64,000 nucleotides of DNA. Origin: an uncultured Actinomycetes bacterium. Its GTDB lineage: Bacteria; Actinomycetota; Acidimicrobiia; Acidimicrobiales; RAAP-2. Location: NCBI GenBank assembly GCA_903893745.1, contig CAITNF010000006.1:117832-181831 (forward strand), written 5' to 3'. The notes beneath the pieces are model-generated. The model had not been told where the DNA came from, searched no databases, and saw only the letters and a list, made by a program, of their open reading frames with translations. Made by a program: the position numbers and the translations under genes. Positions 40,250 through 49,700 of the stretch are shown here, piece by piece; positions within the stretch are counted from its first letter, which is position 1, and the number at the start of each line of letters is the position of its first letter.

Positions 40250-40720
40250 ATGACGCAATCAAAATCTCCGCTGAGCCGAGAGCTCGCTCAACGCATGTTG
40301 GCGACTGCCTACGAGGAGGCCGTCACCGGTCGTAACGAGGGGGGTATCCCCATTGGTGGTGCGCTCTTTACACGCGAAGGCGTGTTACTCGGTTCGGGCC
40401 ACAATCGCCGAGTTCAAGAGGATGACGCTTCGGTGCACGCCGAAACTGACGCCTTTCGAAAAGCAGGGCGGCGGCGTGACTACCCGGACTGCGTCATGGT
40501 AACTACCTTGTCGCCCTGCTGGTACTGCTCAGGTCTCGTGCGACAATTCAATATTGGAGCGGTAGTAATCGGTGAAGCGACAAACTTCCACGGTGGCCAC
40601 GACTGGCTAGCGGAACTTGGCGTCGAAATTATTATCCTCGATGATCCAGACTGTACTGAGTTGTTGGGATCTTTCATTCATCAGCATCCCGAACTCTGGC
40701 ACGAAGATATTGGACTCTGA
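40250..40720 (+). CDS. Cytosine deaminase, yeast Fcy1 type
   Basis: 156-residue zinc deaminase converting cytosine to uracil. It resembles the short fungal enzyme, not the large amidohydrolase CodA. GGIPIGGALF, the zinc and proton-shuttle motif HAE (63-65), LSPCWYC (Cys90 and Cys93) and the C-terminal WHEDIGL all have counterparts in yeast Fcy1 (158 residues). The upstream open frame is inside the permease gene; the ATG at 40250 begins the conserved domain. The stop is one base from the convergent upp stop. Confidence 0.92.
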   Translation: MTQSKSPLSRELAQRMLATAYEEAVTGRNEGGIPIGGALFTREGVLLGSGHNRRVQEDDASVHAETDAFRKAGRRRDYPDCVMVTTLSPCWYCSGLVRQFNIGAVVIGEATNFHGGHDWLAELGVEIIILDDPDCTELLGSFIHQHPELWHEDIGL

Positions 40721-40721
40721 T

Positions 40722-41357
40722 TTAGTGAACGGGTGGGCCGAATAGTCGGTCGCCAGCGTCACCAAGTCCTGGCGTGATGTAGCCCACATCAGTAAGTTCT
40801 GCATCTAACGCCGCCGCCACGATGGTCACCTCGGGATGACGCGAGAGAACAAAATCAACCCCAGGTTGCGCGGCAATCAAGCAAAGGACCGTCACGTCAG
40901 TCGCTCCACGGGCGCTCAGCATGTCGAGTACGCACACCAGTGAACCACCGGTCGCCAGCATGGGGTCACAGAGAACGACGTGAGCGCCATCAAGCGAATC
41001 CGGAAGGCCGTCGAGGTAGACAGCAGGTTGCAGGGTTGCTTCATTGCGACGCAAACCCACGAGACAGACTCGGTGATGAGGCAGTACCTCTTGCACAGCG
41101 GGGCTCATCCCGAGGCCCGCGCGAAGAATCGGGACGATTACGTACTCCGTGTCAATGCGCACTGACGGTGCGCCCTTCACGACCGGAGTGTCCACCGTGG
41201 TCGCGGTCAAGGGTGTGGTGCGGAATGCTTCATAGGCGACAAATCGAGAAATCTCTCCCGCGAGGCGTAAGAAATCTGCGTTGGAGGTCGATTGGTCGCG
41301 AAGTTGTCGCACTTTGTCAGCCACAATGGGGTGATTAATCACCTGTAAGGAATCCAC
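40722..41357 (-). CDS. upp: Uracil phosphoribosyltransferase
   Basis: 211 residues; makes UMP from uracil and PRPP. The PRPP loop CDPMLATGGSL and the uracil-binding GYITPGLGDAGDR are intact, as are the early VPILRAGLGM residues. GTG start with TAAGGT exactly 6 nt upstream. It converges on the cytosine deaminase, completing a cytosine-to-UMP route. Confidence 0.96.
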   Translation of the reverse strand: MDSLQVINHPIVADKVRQLRDQSTSNADFLRLAGEISRFVAYEAFRTTPLTATTVDTPVVKGAPSVRIDTEYVIVPILRAGLGMSPAVQEVLPHHRVCLVGLRRNEATLQPAVYLDGLPDSLDGAHVVLCDPMLATGGSLVCVLDMLSARGATDVTVLCLIAAQPGVDFVLSRHPEVTIVAAALDAELTDVGYITPGLGDAGDRLFGPPVH

Positions 41358-41442
41358 GGGGTCACCTTACGACCTTGGCCCACCACCGCGCAGCGTATTG
41401 TTGTCGGGGCCAATTAGCGAAGGGCGCTAGTACGATTGACAA

Positions 41443-43275
41443 GTGCCTGTACCCCTGCGAAGTAAAGCAACCACGCAGAATTTCTCGAATCCGTTGGGGG
41501 GCGTTCGCTCCTCGTACGAGGGTCCTCGAGTCGAAATTTCTCGTGACCGCACGCTTTCGTGGTGGCGAAGAATCCTCCCGGTCATTGCTTCACACCGTTT
41601 TACTTTTGGTACCGCAATCGGCCTCTCTTTCGTCAGTCTGGTCTTTCAAACACTGATCCCCAATCTTCTCAATGGAGCCATCACCAACGTGCTGGTTCGA
41701 CATTCCGCGGCGCTGCACGTCAGCGTGATTGAAATCCTTCTCGTGGGGTTGGCGGCCGGGATAACGGGAATAATTTCGCGACAGTACGTTTTTCAAACGG
41801 CCTACAACGTCGAGGCTGATTTGCGAACGTTAATCTACGAACACTTGACGTGGCTCTCGTTCAGTTTTTATGACCGAGTGCAGTCCGGTCAGCTCATTAG
41901 CCGGGCGAATAGCGATATACGCAGTGTGCAGATGTACGCAACATTTGCCCCTTTGATTGTCGTGCAGTGTTTTATCGGAGTAATCGCCTTTGGTTTTATG
42001 CTGTCCATAAATCTGGTCTTGGCGCTTATTGCCATGACGGTAATGCCAATTCTCTACGTAGTGGGCATCAAGATGCGGCGGGTGATGTTCCCCATCTCGT
42101 GGATTACCCAGGCTCGACTCGCCGACGTTGCCACCATTGTCGACGAGAACATCAATGGCGTTCGAGTTATTAAGTCGTTCGCTCAAGAAGAAGCTGAAAT
42201 TAATCGGCTGGCTGACGCCGCCGAACGAGTGGCGTGGGCCTACATCAAGGATGCTCAGATTCGAGGTCAGTGGTCGCCCTGGGTGCAGAACCTGCCCCAG
42301 CTAGGACTTGCCCTGGTGCTGACTTTTGGGGGCCTCATGGTCATTCACGGCCATTTAGGGGTCGGCGCAATTCTGGCTTTCAACGCCTATCTCCTGATGC
42401 TCCAGGCGCCCTTCATGATGCTGGGCCAACTCGTCATGATGGGCCAACGCGCCAAAGCCAGCGCCGAACGAATCTTTGAAGTCCTCGATGAGAAGAGCGA
42501 AATTCAAGAACGTCCCGGTGCGTTTGATCTCGATCATGTCAAGGGTGAACTCGATTTCAAGAACGTGAATTTCGCTTACAGCAATGGCGCCGAGATTTTG
42601 AAAGATTTCACGGCGCACATCGAGCCCGGTGAAACCGTGGCACTCGTTGGCCGAACGGGTTCGGGCAAATCAACAGTGGCCCGACTCGTCACTCGATTTT
42701 ACGATGTCAGCGACGGGGCTATCGAGATTGATGGCCATAATCTGCGTGACCTAACGCTGACGTCACTACGCAGCAATGTGGGGGTTGTACTCGATGAGCC
42801 TTTTCTATTCTCTATCTCAATACGTGACAACATCGCCTACGGTCAACCCGAAGCCAGTATGGAAGCAGTCATGGCCGCAGCGGTGGCCGCCAATGCCCAC
42901 GAATTCATCGCGCAACTGCCCGAGGGTTACGACACCGTCGTCGGCGAACGGGGCTACACACTTTCGGGCGGCCAACGACAGCGAATTGCCATTGCGCGCA
43001 CTCTCTTGGTGAACCCTCCAATTTTAATTTTGGACGACGCCACCAGCGCCATTGACGTGCACGTGGAGGCGGAGATTTACCGAGCCCTTCGCAGCCTCCT
43101 GAAAAATCGAACGACCATCGTGATCGCTCATCGAATTTCGACCATTGCCCTCGCCAGTCGCGTCTTACTCTTGGAAGATGGACGCGTAGTGGCCAACGGG
43201 ACACACGAACAACTGTTAGCCACCACGCCGCTGTACTCCCAAGTCCTCGCCCAGACCACCTCGGCGGAACAGTAA
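41443..43275 (+). CDS. ABC exporter half-transporter A (degenerate catalytic site)
   Basis: 610 residues: a six-helix type IV exporter membrane domain followed by an ATPase domain. Walker A is GRTGSGKST and the signature is the standard LSGGQ. The residue after Walker B is Asp (LILDDATSAID) instead of Glu, and the Q-loop reads VLDEP instead of VPQEP. This is the pattern of the degenerate-site subunit of heterodimeric exporters such as TM287/288 or BmrC/D. GTG start with TACGAT exactly 6 nt upstream. The stop overlaps the partner gene start (TAATG). Confidence 0.93.
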   Translation: MPVPLRSKATTQNFSNPLGGVRSSYEGPRVEISRDRTLSWWRRILPVIASHRFTFGTAIGLSFVSLVFQTLIPNLLNGAITNVLVRHSAALHVSVIEILLVGLAAGITGIISRQYVFQTAYNVEADLRTLIYEHLTWLSFSFYDRVQSGQLISRANSDIRSVQMYATFAPLIVVQCFIGVIAFGFMLSINLVLALIAMTVMPILYVVGIKMRRVMFPISWITQARLADVATIVDENINGVRVIKSFAQEEAEINRLADAAERVAWAYIKDAQIRGQWSPWVQNLPQLGLALVLTFGGLMVIHGHLGVGAILAFNAYLLMLQAPFMMLGQLVMMGQRAKASAERIFEVLDEKSEIQERPGAFDLDHVKGELDFKNVNFAYSNGAEILKDFTAHIEPGETVALVGRTGSGKSTVARLVTRFYDVSDGAIEIDGHNLRDLTLTSLRSNVGVVLDEPFLFSISIRDNIAYGQPEASMEAVMAAAVAANAHEFIAQLPEGYDTVVGERGYTLSGGQRQRIAIARTLLVNPPILILDDATSAIDVHVEAEIYRALRSLLKNRTTIVIAHRISTIALASRVLLLEDGRVVANGTHEQLLATTPLYSQVLAQTTSAEQ

Positions 43276-45242
43276 TGGCCTGGGGCGGCGGATGGGGCGG
43301 CGGGCATCAACAGGGTGCCGCAATGTTTGGTGGCTCCTCGCCGAGTGGTCTACCGTTTGGCGGAATTCCGAGCGAACTCATGGAGGAGGCCACCAAGCTG
43401 CTGGCTAGCGAACCAACGCACGTGCCATCGCAGCGTACGTTCAGTCAGCAACCCAACCCGTCAGAACTCCAGGTACTGACTCTTACTCAACTATTGAAGA
43501 AGTATCCACAGTGGGTGCTGAGCGGTACTGCGCTCGTTCTGGTTATAAGTCTGATCTTGCAAGCCGGTCCCAAGCTCACCGAATACGCCATTAACAACGG
43601 GATGATTCCGGGGCATCATTCAATCAGCGTCGTAATTTCGTGCGGCGTTTTGTATCTTTTGCTCGGACTAGCCGCGACGTTCATGCAGCGCCTGCAAGTC
43701 GACGTCACGGGTAAGTTGGCCGCTCGCGTGATGAATGATCTGCGAATTCGAGTATTCACCCACTTACAACGCCTCAGCCTCAACTTCTTCACTGAGGAGA
43801 AGGCCGGCGTGTTAATGAGTCGGATGACCAGCGATATAGAGAATCTCCAGCAACTCGTTCAAGACGGCGTAAGTCAGTTCGCGATCCAGGGCCTCACCAT
43901 GATTATCATCACGATCATCTTGTTCACCACGAATGTGGTGCTCGCCGCGTGGACCGTTCTTTTGGTAGTGCCACTACTCTTCATCTTTTCAATTTGGTTT
44001 CATCGAGCGTCGGAGCGTGGCTATCTCTTGAGCCGGGACCGCATCGCGAACGTTTTGGCAGATCTTTCGGAGTCGCTCTACGGGATCCGCGTGGTCACCG
44101 CCAATAATCGCCAGCGCCGCAACATTCTCAATCACCGCCATGTCGTGGGTGCGTATCGAGACGCGAATCTTTACACCGGCCGGGTCAACGCTATCTACGG
44201 CCCCGCCACCATCATGATTGGGATTCTGGGACAAGGGCTCTTGCTGGGCATCGGCGGTCATATGGTCCTCGCGCACCAACTCTCGATTGGTGCACTCGTC
44301 GCCTTCTTCTTATTTTTGAATCGGTTCTTTCAGCCAATTCAACTTCTAGTCCAGCAGTACAACTTGCTCCAGCAGGGCCGCTCTTCGATAATCCGGCTCC
44401 GTGAACTGCTCCAGGTCGCGCCTAACGTGGATGAGCAACACGACGCCACCACGCTGCCCGTCATTGAAGGGCGCATCAACTTTGAGCACGTCAGCTTTGG
44501 TTACGACCCGACGAACCTCATCTTGCACGACGTCAATCTGACCATCGCTCCGGGTGAATCGGTGGCCTTTGTCGGGCCAACCGGGGCGGGAAAGTCCACG
44601 ATGGCCAAACTGGCGAACCGTTTCTACGACCCCACCCAAGGACGTGTGCTCGTCGACGGTATTGATATTAAAACCGTCACGCTTCGTTCACTGCGCTCGC
44701 AGTTGGGAGTGGTACCCCAAGAGCCATTCCTCTTCGCCGGATCCCTTCGATCGAACCTCAGTTTCGGACGGGTTGGGGTCACCAGCGAAGAGATTGAACA
44801 GGCAGTCGACGTGGTGGGGCTGGGAGAGTTCGTGGCTCGGCTTCCCGAGGGGCTCGACACCATTGTGCACGAGCGGGGCCAAACGTTGTCGGCGGGTGAG
44901 CGCCAACTGCTCGCCCTCGCTCGAGCATTCTTGGCTCGACCGCGAATTCTGATTTTGGATGAGGCGACGTCGTCGCTGGACCTGCACAGCGAGAAAATCA
45001 TTGAGCGTGCCCTCGACCGTCTTTTGGAAGGTCGATCCGCGATTCTGATTGCTCACCGGTTAACTACGGCCCAACGCGCCGACCGTATCGTCGTCATCGA
45101 CCAAGGCATGATTATTGAGCAGGGATCTCCCGCTGAACTGCTCGCCAGTGGTGGCGCGTACGCAACGATGTACGCCGCGTGGCTCGAGTCGGGCGGACGC
45201 GACGCCAGTCGCGCCGACAACTCTCCTACATCATTGACTTAA
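43275..45242 (+). CDS. ABC exporter half-transporter B (catalytic partner)
   Basis: 655 residues. A Gly-rich N-terminal tail (MAWGGGWGGGHQQG) of about 75 residues precedes the exporter membrane domain. The ATPase has Walker A GPTGAGKST, Q-loop VPQEP and catalytic Glu (LILDEATSSLD), but its signature is LSAGE instead of LSGGQ. With subunit A this gives one full and one degenerate ATP site, as expected for a heterodimer. Cargo unknown; related pairs export drugs or lipids. Confidence 0.93.
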   Translation: MAWGGGWGGGHQQGAAMFGGSSPSGLPFGGIPSELMEEATKLLASEPTHVPSQRTFSQQPNPSELQVLTLTQLLKKYPQWVLSGTALVLVISLILQAGPKLTEYAINNGMIPGHHSISVVISCGVLYLLLGLAATFMQRLQVDVTGKLAARVMNDLRIRVFTHLQRLSLNFFTEEKAGVLMSRMTSDIENLQQLVQDGVSQFAIQGLTMIIITIILFTTNVVLAAWTVLLVVPLLFIFSIWFHRASERGYLLSRDRIANVLADLSESLYGIRVVTANNRQRRNILNHRHVVGAYRDANLYTGRVNAIYGPATIMIGILGQGLLLGIGGHMVLAHQLSIGALVAFFLFLNRFFQPIQLLVQQYNLLQQGRSSIIRLRELLQVAPNVDEQHDATTLPVIEGRINFEHVSFGYDPTNLILHDVNLTIAPGESVAFVGPTGAGKSTMAKLANRFYDPTQGRVLVDGIDIKTVTLRSLRSQLGVVPQEPFLFAGSLRSNLSFGRVGVTSEEIEQAVDVVGLGEFVARLPEGLDTIVHERGQTLSAGERQLLALARAFLARPRILILDEATSSLDLHSEKIIERALDRLLEGRSAILIAHRLTTAQRADRIVVIDQGMIIEQGSPAELLASGGAYATMYAAWLESGGRDASRADNSPTSLT

Positions 45243-46272
45243 CCGATTCAATCAGCGACGCTGATGTCTGACCCTCGAGTGGAATTGGGTGTACCTGTAA
45301 GTGGGTGACGCCCGCAGCCTTAAAGGCCGCAATGCGCTCACGCACGTAGCCTTCTGGCCCACACAGCGTGGTGAGCTCGAGGAATTCGGGGGGTACGGCC
45401 GCTTCGGCCTCGCGTTTTTTTCCCTCTAAGTAGAGATTTTGAATAATTTCCGCTTCTTTTTCGTAACCGTAACGAATTGCCAACTCGTTGTAGAAGTTCT
45501 TGCCTTTTGCACCCATTCCCCCAACGTAGAGGGCCACCATGGAACGCTGCAGTTCTCGTAGAGCGAGCACGTCCTCGCCTTCGCCAATCGCCAGCAGACC
45601 TCCGGCGGTGATCATGAGTGTGCCGAGATCGCTGGAGCGCTTGGCCCGACCGGCCGCCAGGGGCGCGCCCCACACGTCGTTGGCCCGCTCGGGGATAAAG
45701 AGGATAGGAATCCAGCCGTCAGCAATTTCGGCCGTGAGCTCGACATTCTTTTCACCGAGCGAGGCAATCCATACCGGGATCTCACTGCGCACCGGGTGGG
45801 CAATAATCTTCAGGGGCTTGCCGAGCCCCGTGCCCTGATCGGCCGGTAGGGGCAAGGTGAAGTTCTTGCCCTGGTGCACGAGTGGTGCTTCGCGCTTCCA
45901 CACGTCACGACAGATCTCCACAATTTCTCGAGTACGACCCAGCGGGTTGGTATAGGGAACTCCGTGAAAGCCTTCAATGACCTGAGGACCTGATGCACCG
46001 AGTCCCAGGTGAAAGCGGCCATCCGACAAGGCGTCTATGCCCGCGGCGGTCATCGCAATCAGGGTGGGGGTACGGGTATAGATCGGCAAGATGGCTGCGC
46101 CAATCTCTACTCGATCCGTGAGGGCTGCCAAATAGCCCATAAGCGAGGGGCTATCGAAGCCGTAGGCCTCAGCCACCCACACCAAGTCGAGTCCGGCCTT
46201 TTCCATCTCGGCGACTTCTCGCGCTGCTTGCTTAAATCCGCCCGAGTAACTCAGCATGGTGGAAATTTTCAC
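45226..46272 (-). CDS. LLM-class F420-dependent oxidoreductase
   Basis: 348-residue luciferase-like TIM barrel. LDLVWVAEAYGFDSPSLMGY near the N-terminus and the later FHLGLGASGPQVIEGFHG are typical of actinobacterial F420-dependent members. GTG start with AGGAG 6 nt upstream. Its 3' end overlaps the convergent ABC gene by 17 bp. Substrate unknown. Confidence 0.9.
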   Translation of the reverse strand: MKISTMLSYSGGFKQAAREVAEMEKAGLDLVWVAEAYGFDSPSLMGYLAALTDRVEIGAAILPIYTRTPTLIAMTAAGIDALSDGRFHLGLGASGPQVIEGFHGVPYTNPLGRTREIVEICRDVWKREAPLVHQGKNFTLPLPADQGTGLGKPLKIIAHPVRSEIPVWIASLGEKNVELTAEIADGWIPILFIPERANDVWGAPLAAGRAKRSSDLGTLMITAGGLLAIGEGEDVLALRELQRSMVALYVGGMGAKGKNFYNELAIRYGYEKEAEIIQNLYLEGKKREAEAAVPPEFLELTTLCGPEGYVRERIAAFKAAGVTHLQVHPIPLEGQTSASLIESVKSMM

Positions 46273-46345
46273 ATCCGGCTCCTAATTTCGACGTCGAGTT
46301 CTCACAGTACCGGAGGCAACGACCATGGTGCACATTAGGCCAAAA

Positions 46346-46383
46346 CCAGCCCTACGCTGGAGGTAGAGCAACGACGCTCTGCC
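46346..46383 (+). promoter_or_regulatory. Two tandem stem-loops in the gdh leader
   Basis: CCAGC-N5-GCTGG (46346-46360), then GGTAGAGC-N6-GCTCTGCC (46362-46383, 8 bp with one G-U pair). They lie 24-61 bp before the GTG of glutamate dehydrogenase. The upstream neighbour is divergent, so they are not its terminator. A role in leader control is a guess. Confidence 0.3.
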
Positions 46384-46406
46384 CGAATCTGAAAGCTGGT
46401 GACAAC

Positions 46407-47681
46407 GTGGTCACGCAAGCGAATGACGCAGCTCCCCACGAGTTCAATCCGTGGCTCCACGTAAGTTCTCTCATAGAAAATGCGGGGCATTTGTTGGGGC
46501 TCGATCAAGGAATGATCAAGCGAATCATTACGCCCGAGCGGGTCTTAGAAGTAGCGGTGCCAGTTCGAATGGACTCCGGTGAAGTTGAGATGTACACCGG
46601 ATGGCGAATCCAACACGACACTTCGCGAGGGCCCGGCAAGGGTGGTATTCGATTCCATCCGAGCGTGAACGCGGACGAAATCGCCGCACTGAGCGCCGAC
46701 ATGTCGATTAAGTGTGCGGTGGTGAACATACCGTACGGGGGCGCCAAGGGTGGCGTTCGAGTCGACCCCACCTTGCTCTCTCGCGGAGAGCTGGAACGAC
46801 TGACTCGTCGCTACGCGTTTTCCATCGCGCCAATGATTGGTCCAGACCGCGATATTCCCGCACCCGACATCAACACCGACTTTCAGGTAATGAGTTGGAT
46901 TATGGATACGGTTTCGATGTTGCGAGGACAGAACACGCCAGGAGTGGTGACGGGAAAACCGCTCTCGATCGGTGGCACCTTGGGCCACGCGGGCGCCACG
47001 TCGCTTGGGGTCACCATTTGCACCGTGGCCCTGCTGCATGGACTGGGTCGCGACATTGCTAATGAACGAGTCGTCATCCAGGGCTACGGGAAGGTCGGCG
47101 CACCTCTCGTAAAGCTCCTCAGTGAACGAGGGATGAAAGTGGTTGGAATTGCCGATATCCGCGGGGCGATTCACGTGCCGGGTGGAATTGATCACGAAGT
47201 ATTGAGCCGACACTTCCGCGAGTCCGGTTCAGTAGTGGGCTACCCCGGCAGTGACACCGTGCCCGCCCACGACCTCTTCACCATTCCAAGCGATATTGCA
47301 ATTCCGGCCGCGCTCGGTGGTGTCATTACCGCGGACATTGCGTCGTCAATGGCCGCCACCATCATGGTTGAGGCGGCGAACGGACCAACCACCGGTGAGG
47401 GCGCGGCGGTACTAGCCAGTCGAAATGTGCCGGTCGTACCCGACGTGCTCGCGAACGCAGGTGGCGTCGTCGCGTCGTACTTCGAGTGGGCTCAAGATCT
47501 CCAGGGCTTCATGTGGGAACCGGAACTCTTTACGCAACGGTTGGAAAAGACCATGCACGAAGCCTTCAATCACATCTGGCAACGTCACCTTGATCTCAAA
47601 GTGAATCTGCGCGAAACGGCCATTGCGGTCGGTGTCGAGCGGATCGCCGAGGCCACCACGCTTCGAGGACTATTTCCCTGA
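46407..47681 (+). CDS. gdhA: Glutamate dehydrogenase
   Basis: 424 residues, the RocG/hexameric size class. Substrate Lys lies in GPGKGGIRFHP, and catalytic Lys in IPYGGAKGGVRVDP with Asp in DIPAPDINTD. The Rossmann domain has VVIQGYGKVGAPLVKLL. Converts glutamate to 2-oxoglutarate and ammonia or the reverse. GTG start. Convergent with a GABA-type permease, it fits the amino-acid catabolic theme of the window. Confidence 0.96.
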   Translation: MVTQANDAAPHEFNPWLHVSSLIENAGHLLGLDQGMIKRIITPERVLEVAVPVRMDSGEVEMYTGWRIQHDTSRGPGKGGIRFHPSVNADEIAALSADMSIKCAVVNIPYGGAKGGVRVDPTLLSRGELERLTRRYAFSIAPMIGPDRDIPAPDINTDFQVMSWIMDTVSMLRGQNTPGVVTGKPLSIGGTLGHAGATSLGVTICTVALLHGLGRDIANERVVIQGYGKVGAPLVKLLSERGMKVVGIADIRGAIHVPGGIDHEVLSRHFRESGSVVGYPGSDTVPAHDLFTIPSDIAIPAALGGVITADIASSMAATIMVEAANGPTTGEGAAVLASRNVPVVPDVLANAGGVVASYFEWAQDLQGFMWEPELFTQRLEKTMHEAFNHIWQRHLDLKVNLRETAIAVGVERIAEATTLRGLFP

Positions 47682-47798
47682 TCTACCTCGTTATTCTCAG
47701 CAAACTACAGCGTGGACGGTTCTAGTCCTTTAGATATTTTGTGTCGCGTCGGCGTGTGGTTGCCCAACGCCCTCAACCGGTAGTGCAACGTGATTAGT

Positions 47799-47846
47799 GC
47801 AGTAACAACTCCGGTCTCACTCTGTAGAGACCGGAGTTGTTACTGC
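47799..47846. terminator. Perfect 20-bp hairpin between convergent genes
   Basis: A 20-nt left arm (47799-47818), 8-nt loop and exactly complementary right arm (47827-47846) lie 118 bp after the gdh stop and 10 bp before the permease stop. There is no T-run on either side, as in the I-shaped terminators reported for actinobacteria. It probably terminates both transcripts. Confidence 0.75.
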
Positions 47847-47855
47847 CCCAGCGAC

Positions 47856-49400
47856 TTAGTTTGTCTTCTCTTTTCGATCGGGGCGCGCAAACATCTCGTA
47901 CAGCGCTCCCGAAACCACAATGATGGCCATAACCAGCAAGGTAATCCAGCCGTAGTTGAAGAGCACTCCGCGGCCGCTCGACAACGAGCTCGGCCATACG
48001 ATGTTTAAGAGCATGAGGCCCAAGTAGGCAAGGGCGCCAATGGTCACGGGGTAGCCCCATTTGCCAAGTTTGAACGAGCCCGCGGGCTGCCAACCCTTCA
48101 ACCGAGCGATGAGCGATCCCAACACGGTGAGAAAGAAGGAGAGGTAAATTCCCGAAGTCGCAAATGAAACTAGCGCGAAGAGGGCATTGACCTTAGCCGG
48201 GTAGGTGAACCACAAAATATGCACCGGCTTGGAGGGATTCACCAGTACGAGTAGCAAAAAGAGAAATGGGATAATGGTCCCGACCACAATCGCATTGCGC
48301 GGCGTCTTGTGTTTAGCAGCAACTTTGCGCAAAGCCCCACTGGCCGGTAGCGCTCCGTCACGCGCCAGGGCAAAGACAACTCGTGCACCCGCTCCCTGGA
48401 CTGCTGTTCCACAACTAAAGAAGGCGATAATGACCATCACTAGGAAGAAGTCTTGGAGCCAGGCCGGCAGCACGGCCAGCAGCGACGGCACGCCACCAGC
48501 GATAACGGCGCCAATCCCCGATTTGGGGATGGCCAGGAGTAGTCCAAGGATCAAGATAAATGAGGCAATACCGCCGTACCACACTGCATTTCGCATCGCT
48601 CGAGGTACTTGGCGATGAGCGTCCACTGTCTCTTCAGCAATGTCACCCGCTGACTCGAAGCCGTAAAAGATATAGACGTTGGCCAGCACCGCGACGAGAG
48701 CCGCCCCACCCCACCAGTTGCCACCGAAGTTAACGGCGAAGGGGTTCGTCTTGAGGTGCTCAACACCCTGGGTGGTGAACAGGTAGCCCAGACCGTGGTG
48801 AAATCCATGAATCGCCAGAGCAATGAAGACTCCAAAGGTGCCAATGGTCTCAACGTAAACACCAAAGTGAGCAACTCGTCCCAGAATCTTTGCTCCGACT
48901 GAGTTAAGGAATGCGGAGAGAATAATGACGACACCGACGATTACAAAGATTGTTAAGTGGTTCGACGGATCGAGGGTCGTTTTAAACCAGATATTGGACA
49001 ACGACGTCACGTAACCCACAATTCCGGAGTCCACTGATGCCACAGTGGCGAGGAGCGCAAATCCGTAAATCCAGCCCACAAACCACCCGTAGCGTGAACC
49101 CACGTTGAACTTACCGTACTGATACAGCGCGCCCGAGAGAGGATACTCACTCGCTAACTCACCAAACACGAGAGACACCAACGTCATGAGCGCCACCACG
49201 ATGGGCAGTGTCCAGATATAGCGGGGGCCACCGGCTCCGAGGCCGATCACGAAGATCGAATAAATACCGACCATCGGACTCAAATAGCTGAAGGCCACCG
49301 AAAAGTTGTCGAAGTGCGAGAGCACCCTCGAAAGTTCTTGTCGATAACCAAGCGCTGAAAGGCGGTCGTTATCGTTCGATTCCAAATGGTTAGTTGACAT
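47856..49400 (-). CDS. APC family amino-acid permease, GABA-permease-like
   Basis: 514 residues and about 12 TM helices. YGFESAGDIAEETVDAHRQV in the TM6-TM7 region is typical of the amino acid/choline transporter group containing yeast Uga4 and bacterial GABA permeases. The start at 49400 follows AGGGGG; a frame extension of 7 codons upstream lacks that spacing. Neighbouring gdhA and the distant gabD make GABA or a related amino acid plausible. Confidence 0.86.
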   Translation of the reverse strand: MSTNHLESNDNDRLSALGYRQELSRVLSHFDNFSVAFSYLSPMVGIYSIFVIGLGAGGPRYIWTLPIVVALMTLVSLVFGELASEYPLSGALYQYGKFNVGSRYGWFVGWIYGFALLATVASVDSGIVGYVTSLSNIWFKTTLDPSNHLTIFVIVGVVIILSAFLNSVGAKILGRVAHFGVYVETIGTFGVFIALAIHGFHHGLGYLFTTQGVEHLKTNPFAVNFGGNWWGGAALVAVLANVYIFYGFESAGDIAEETVDAHRQVPRAMRNAVWYGGIASFILILGLLLAIPKSGIGAVIAGGVPSLLAVLPAWLQDFFLVMVIIAFFSCGTAVQGAGARVVFALARDGALPASGALRKVAAKHKTPRNAIVVGTIIPFLFLLLVLVNPSKPVHILWFTYPAKVNALFALVSFATSGIYLSFFLTVLGSLIARLKGWQPAGSFKLGKWGYPVTIGALAYLGLMLLNIVWPSSLSSGRGVLFNYGWITLLVMAIIVVSGALYEMFARPDRKEKTN

Positions 49401-49574
49401 AAATACCCCCTGCACCAGCAATAGGTAGTGCCAGCACTATGACAAGGCTAATAAGTGATTTACGGGCAAGCCGTGATAGTGAAAGGGTGGTTAATTTAGG
49501 CTTTTTAGGGCCGAATCGAACGAAGAGGAGTCCTCGCAACTCAACCTTTGTGGGAATCTGGTGGGGTGAGCGAT

Positions 49575-49700
49575 GTGACACCATCTCGTGAAGAGCTCGA
49601 AGTGATTATCCAATCACTGCGCGACGAACTTGCTCGACTTCGAGAAGAACTTCGCCGAGCTCGGCGCGACAACCACGAAGTCCCCCCTCACTACCTATAA
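49575..49700 (+). CDS. Predicted 41-residue coiled-coil peptide
   Basis: GTG start with GGGGTGA 6 nt upstream. The product is nearly all one charged heptad helix (LEVIIQSLRDELARLREELR) followed by a short tail ending PPHYL. The regular Leu/Ile spacing and the ribosome site argue for a real small protein. A GTG at 49566 would add 3 residues. Another short open frame follows at 49705-49815 without a ribosome site. No family recognised. Confidence 0.5.
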   Translation: MTPSREELEVIIQSLRDELARLREELRRARRDNHEVPPHYL

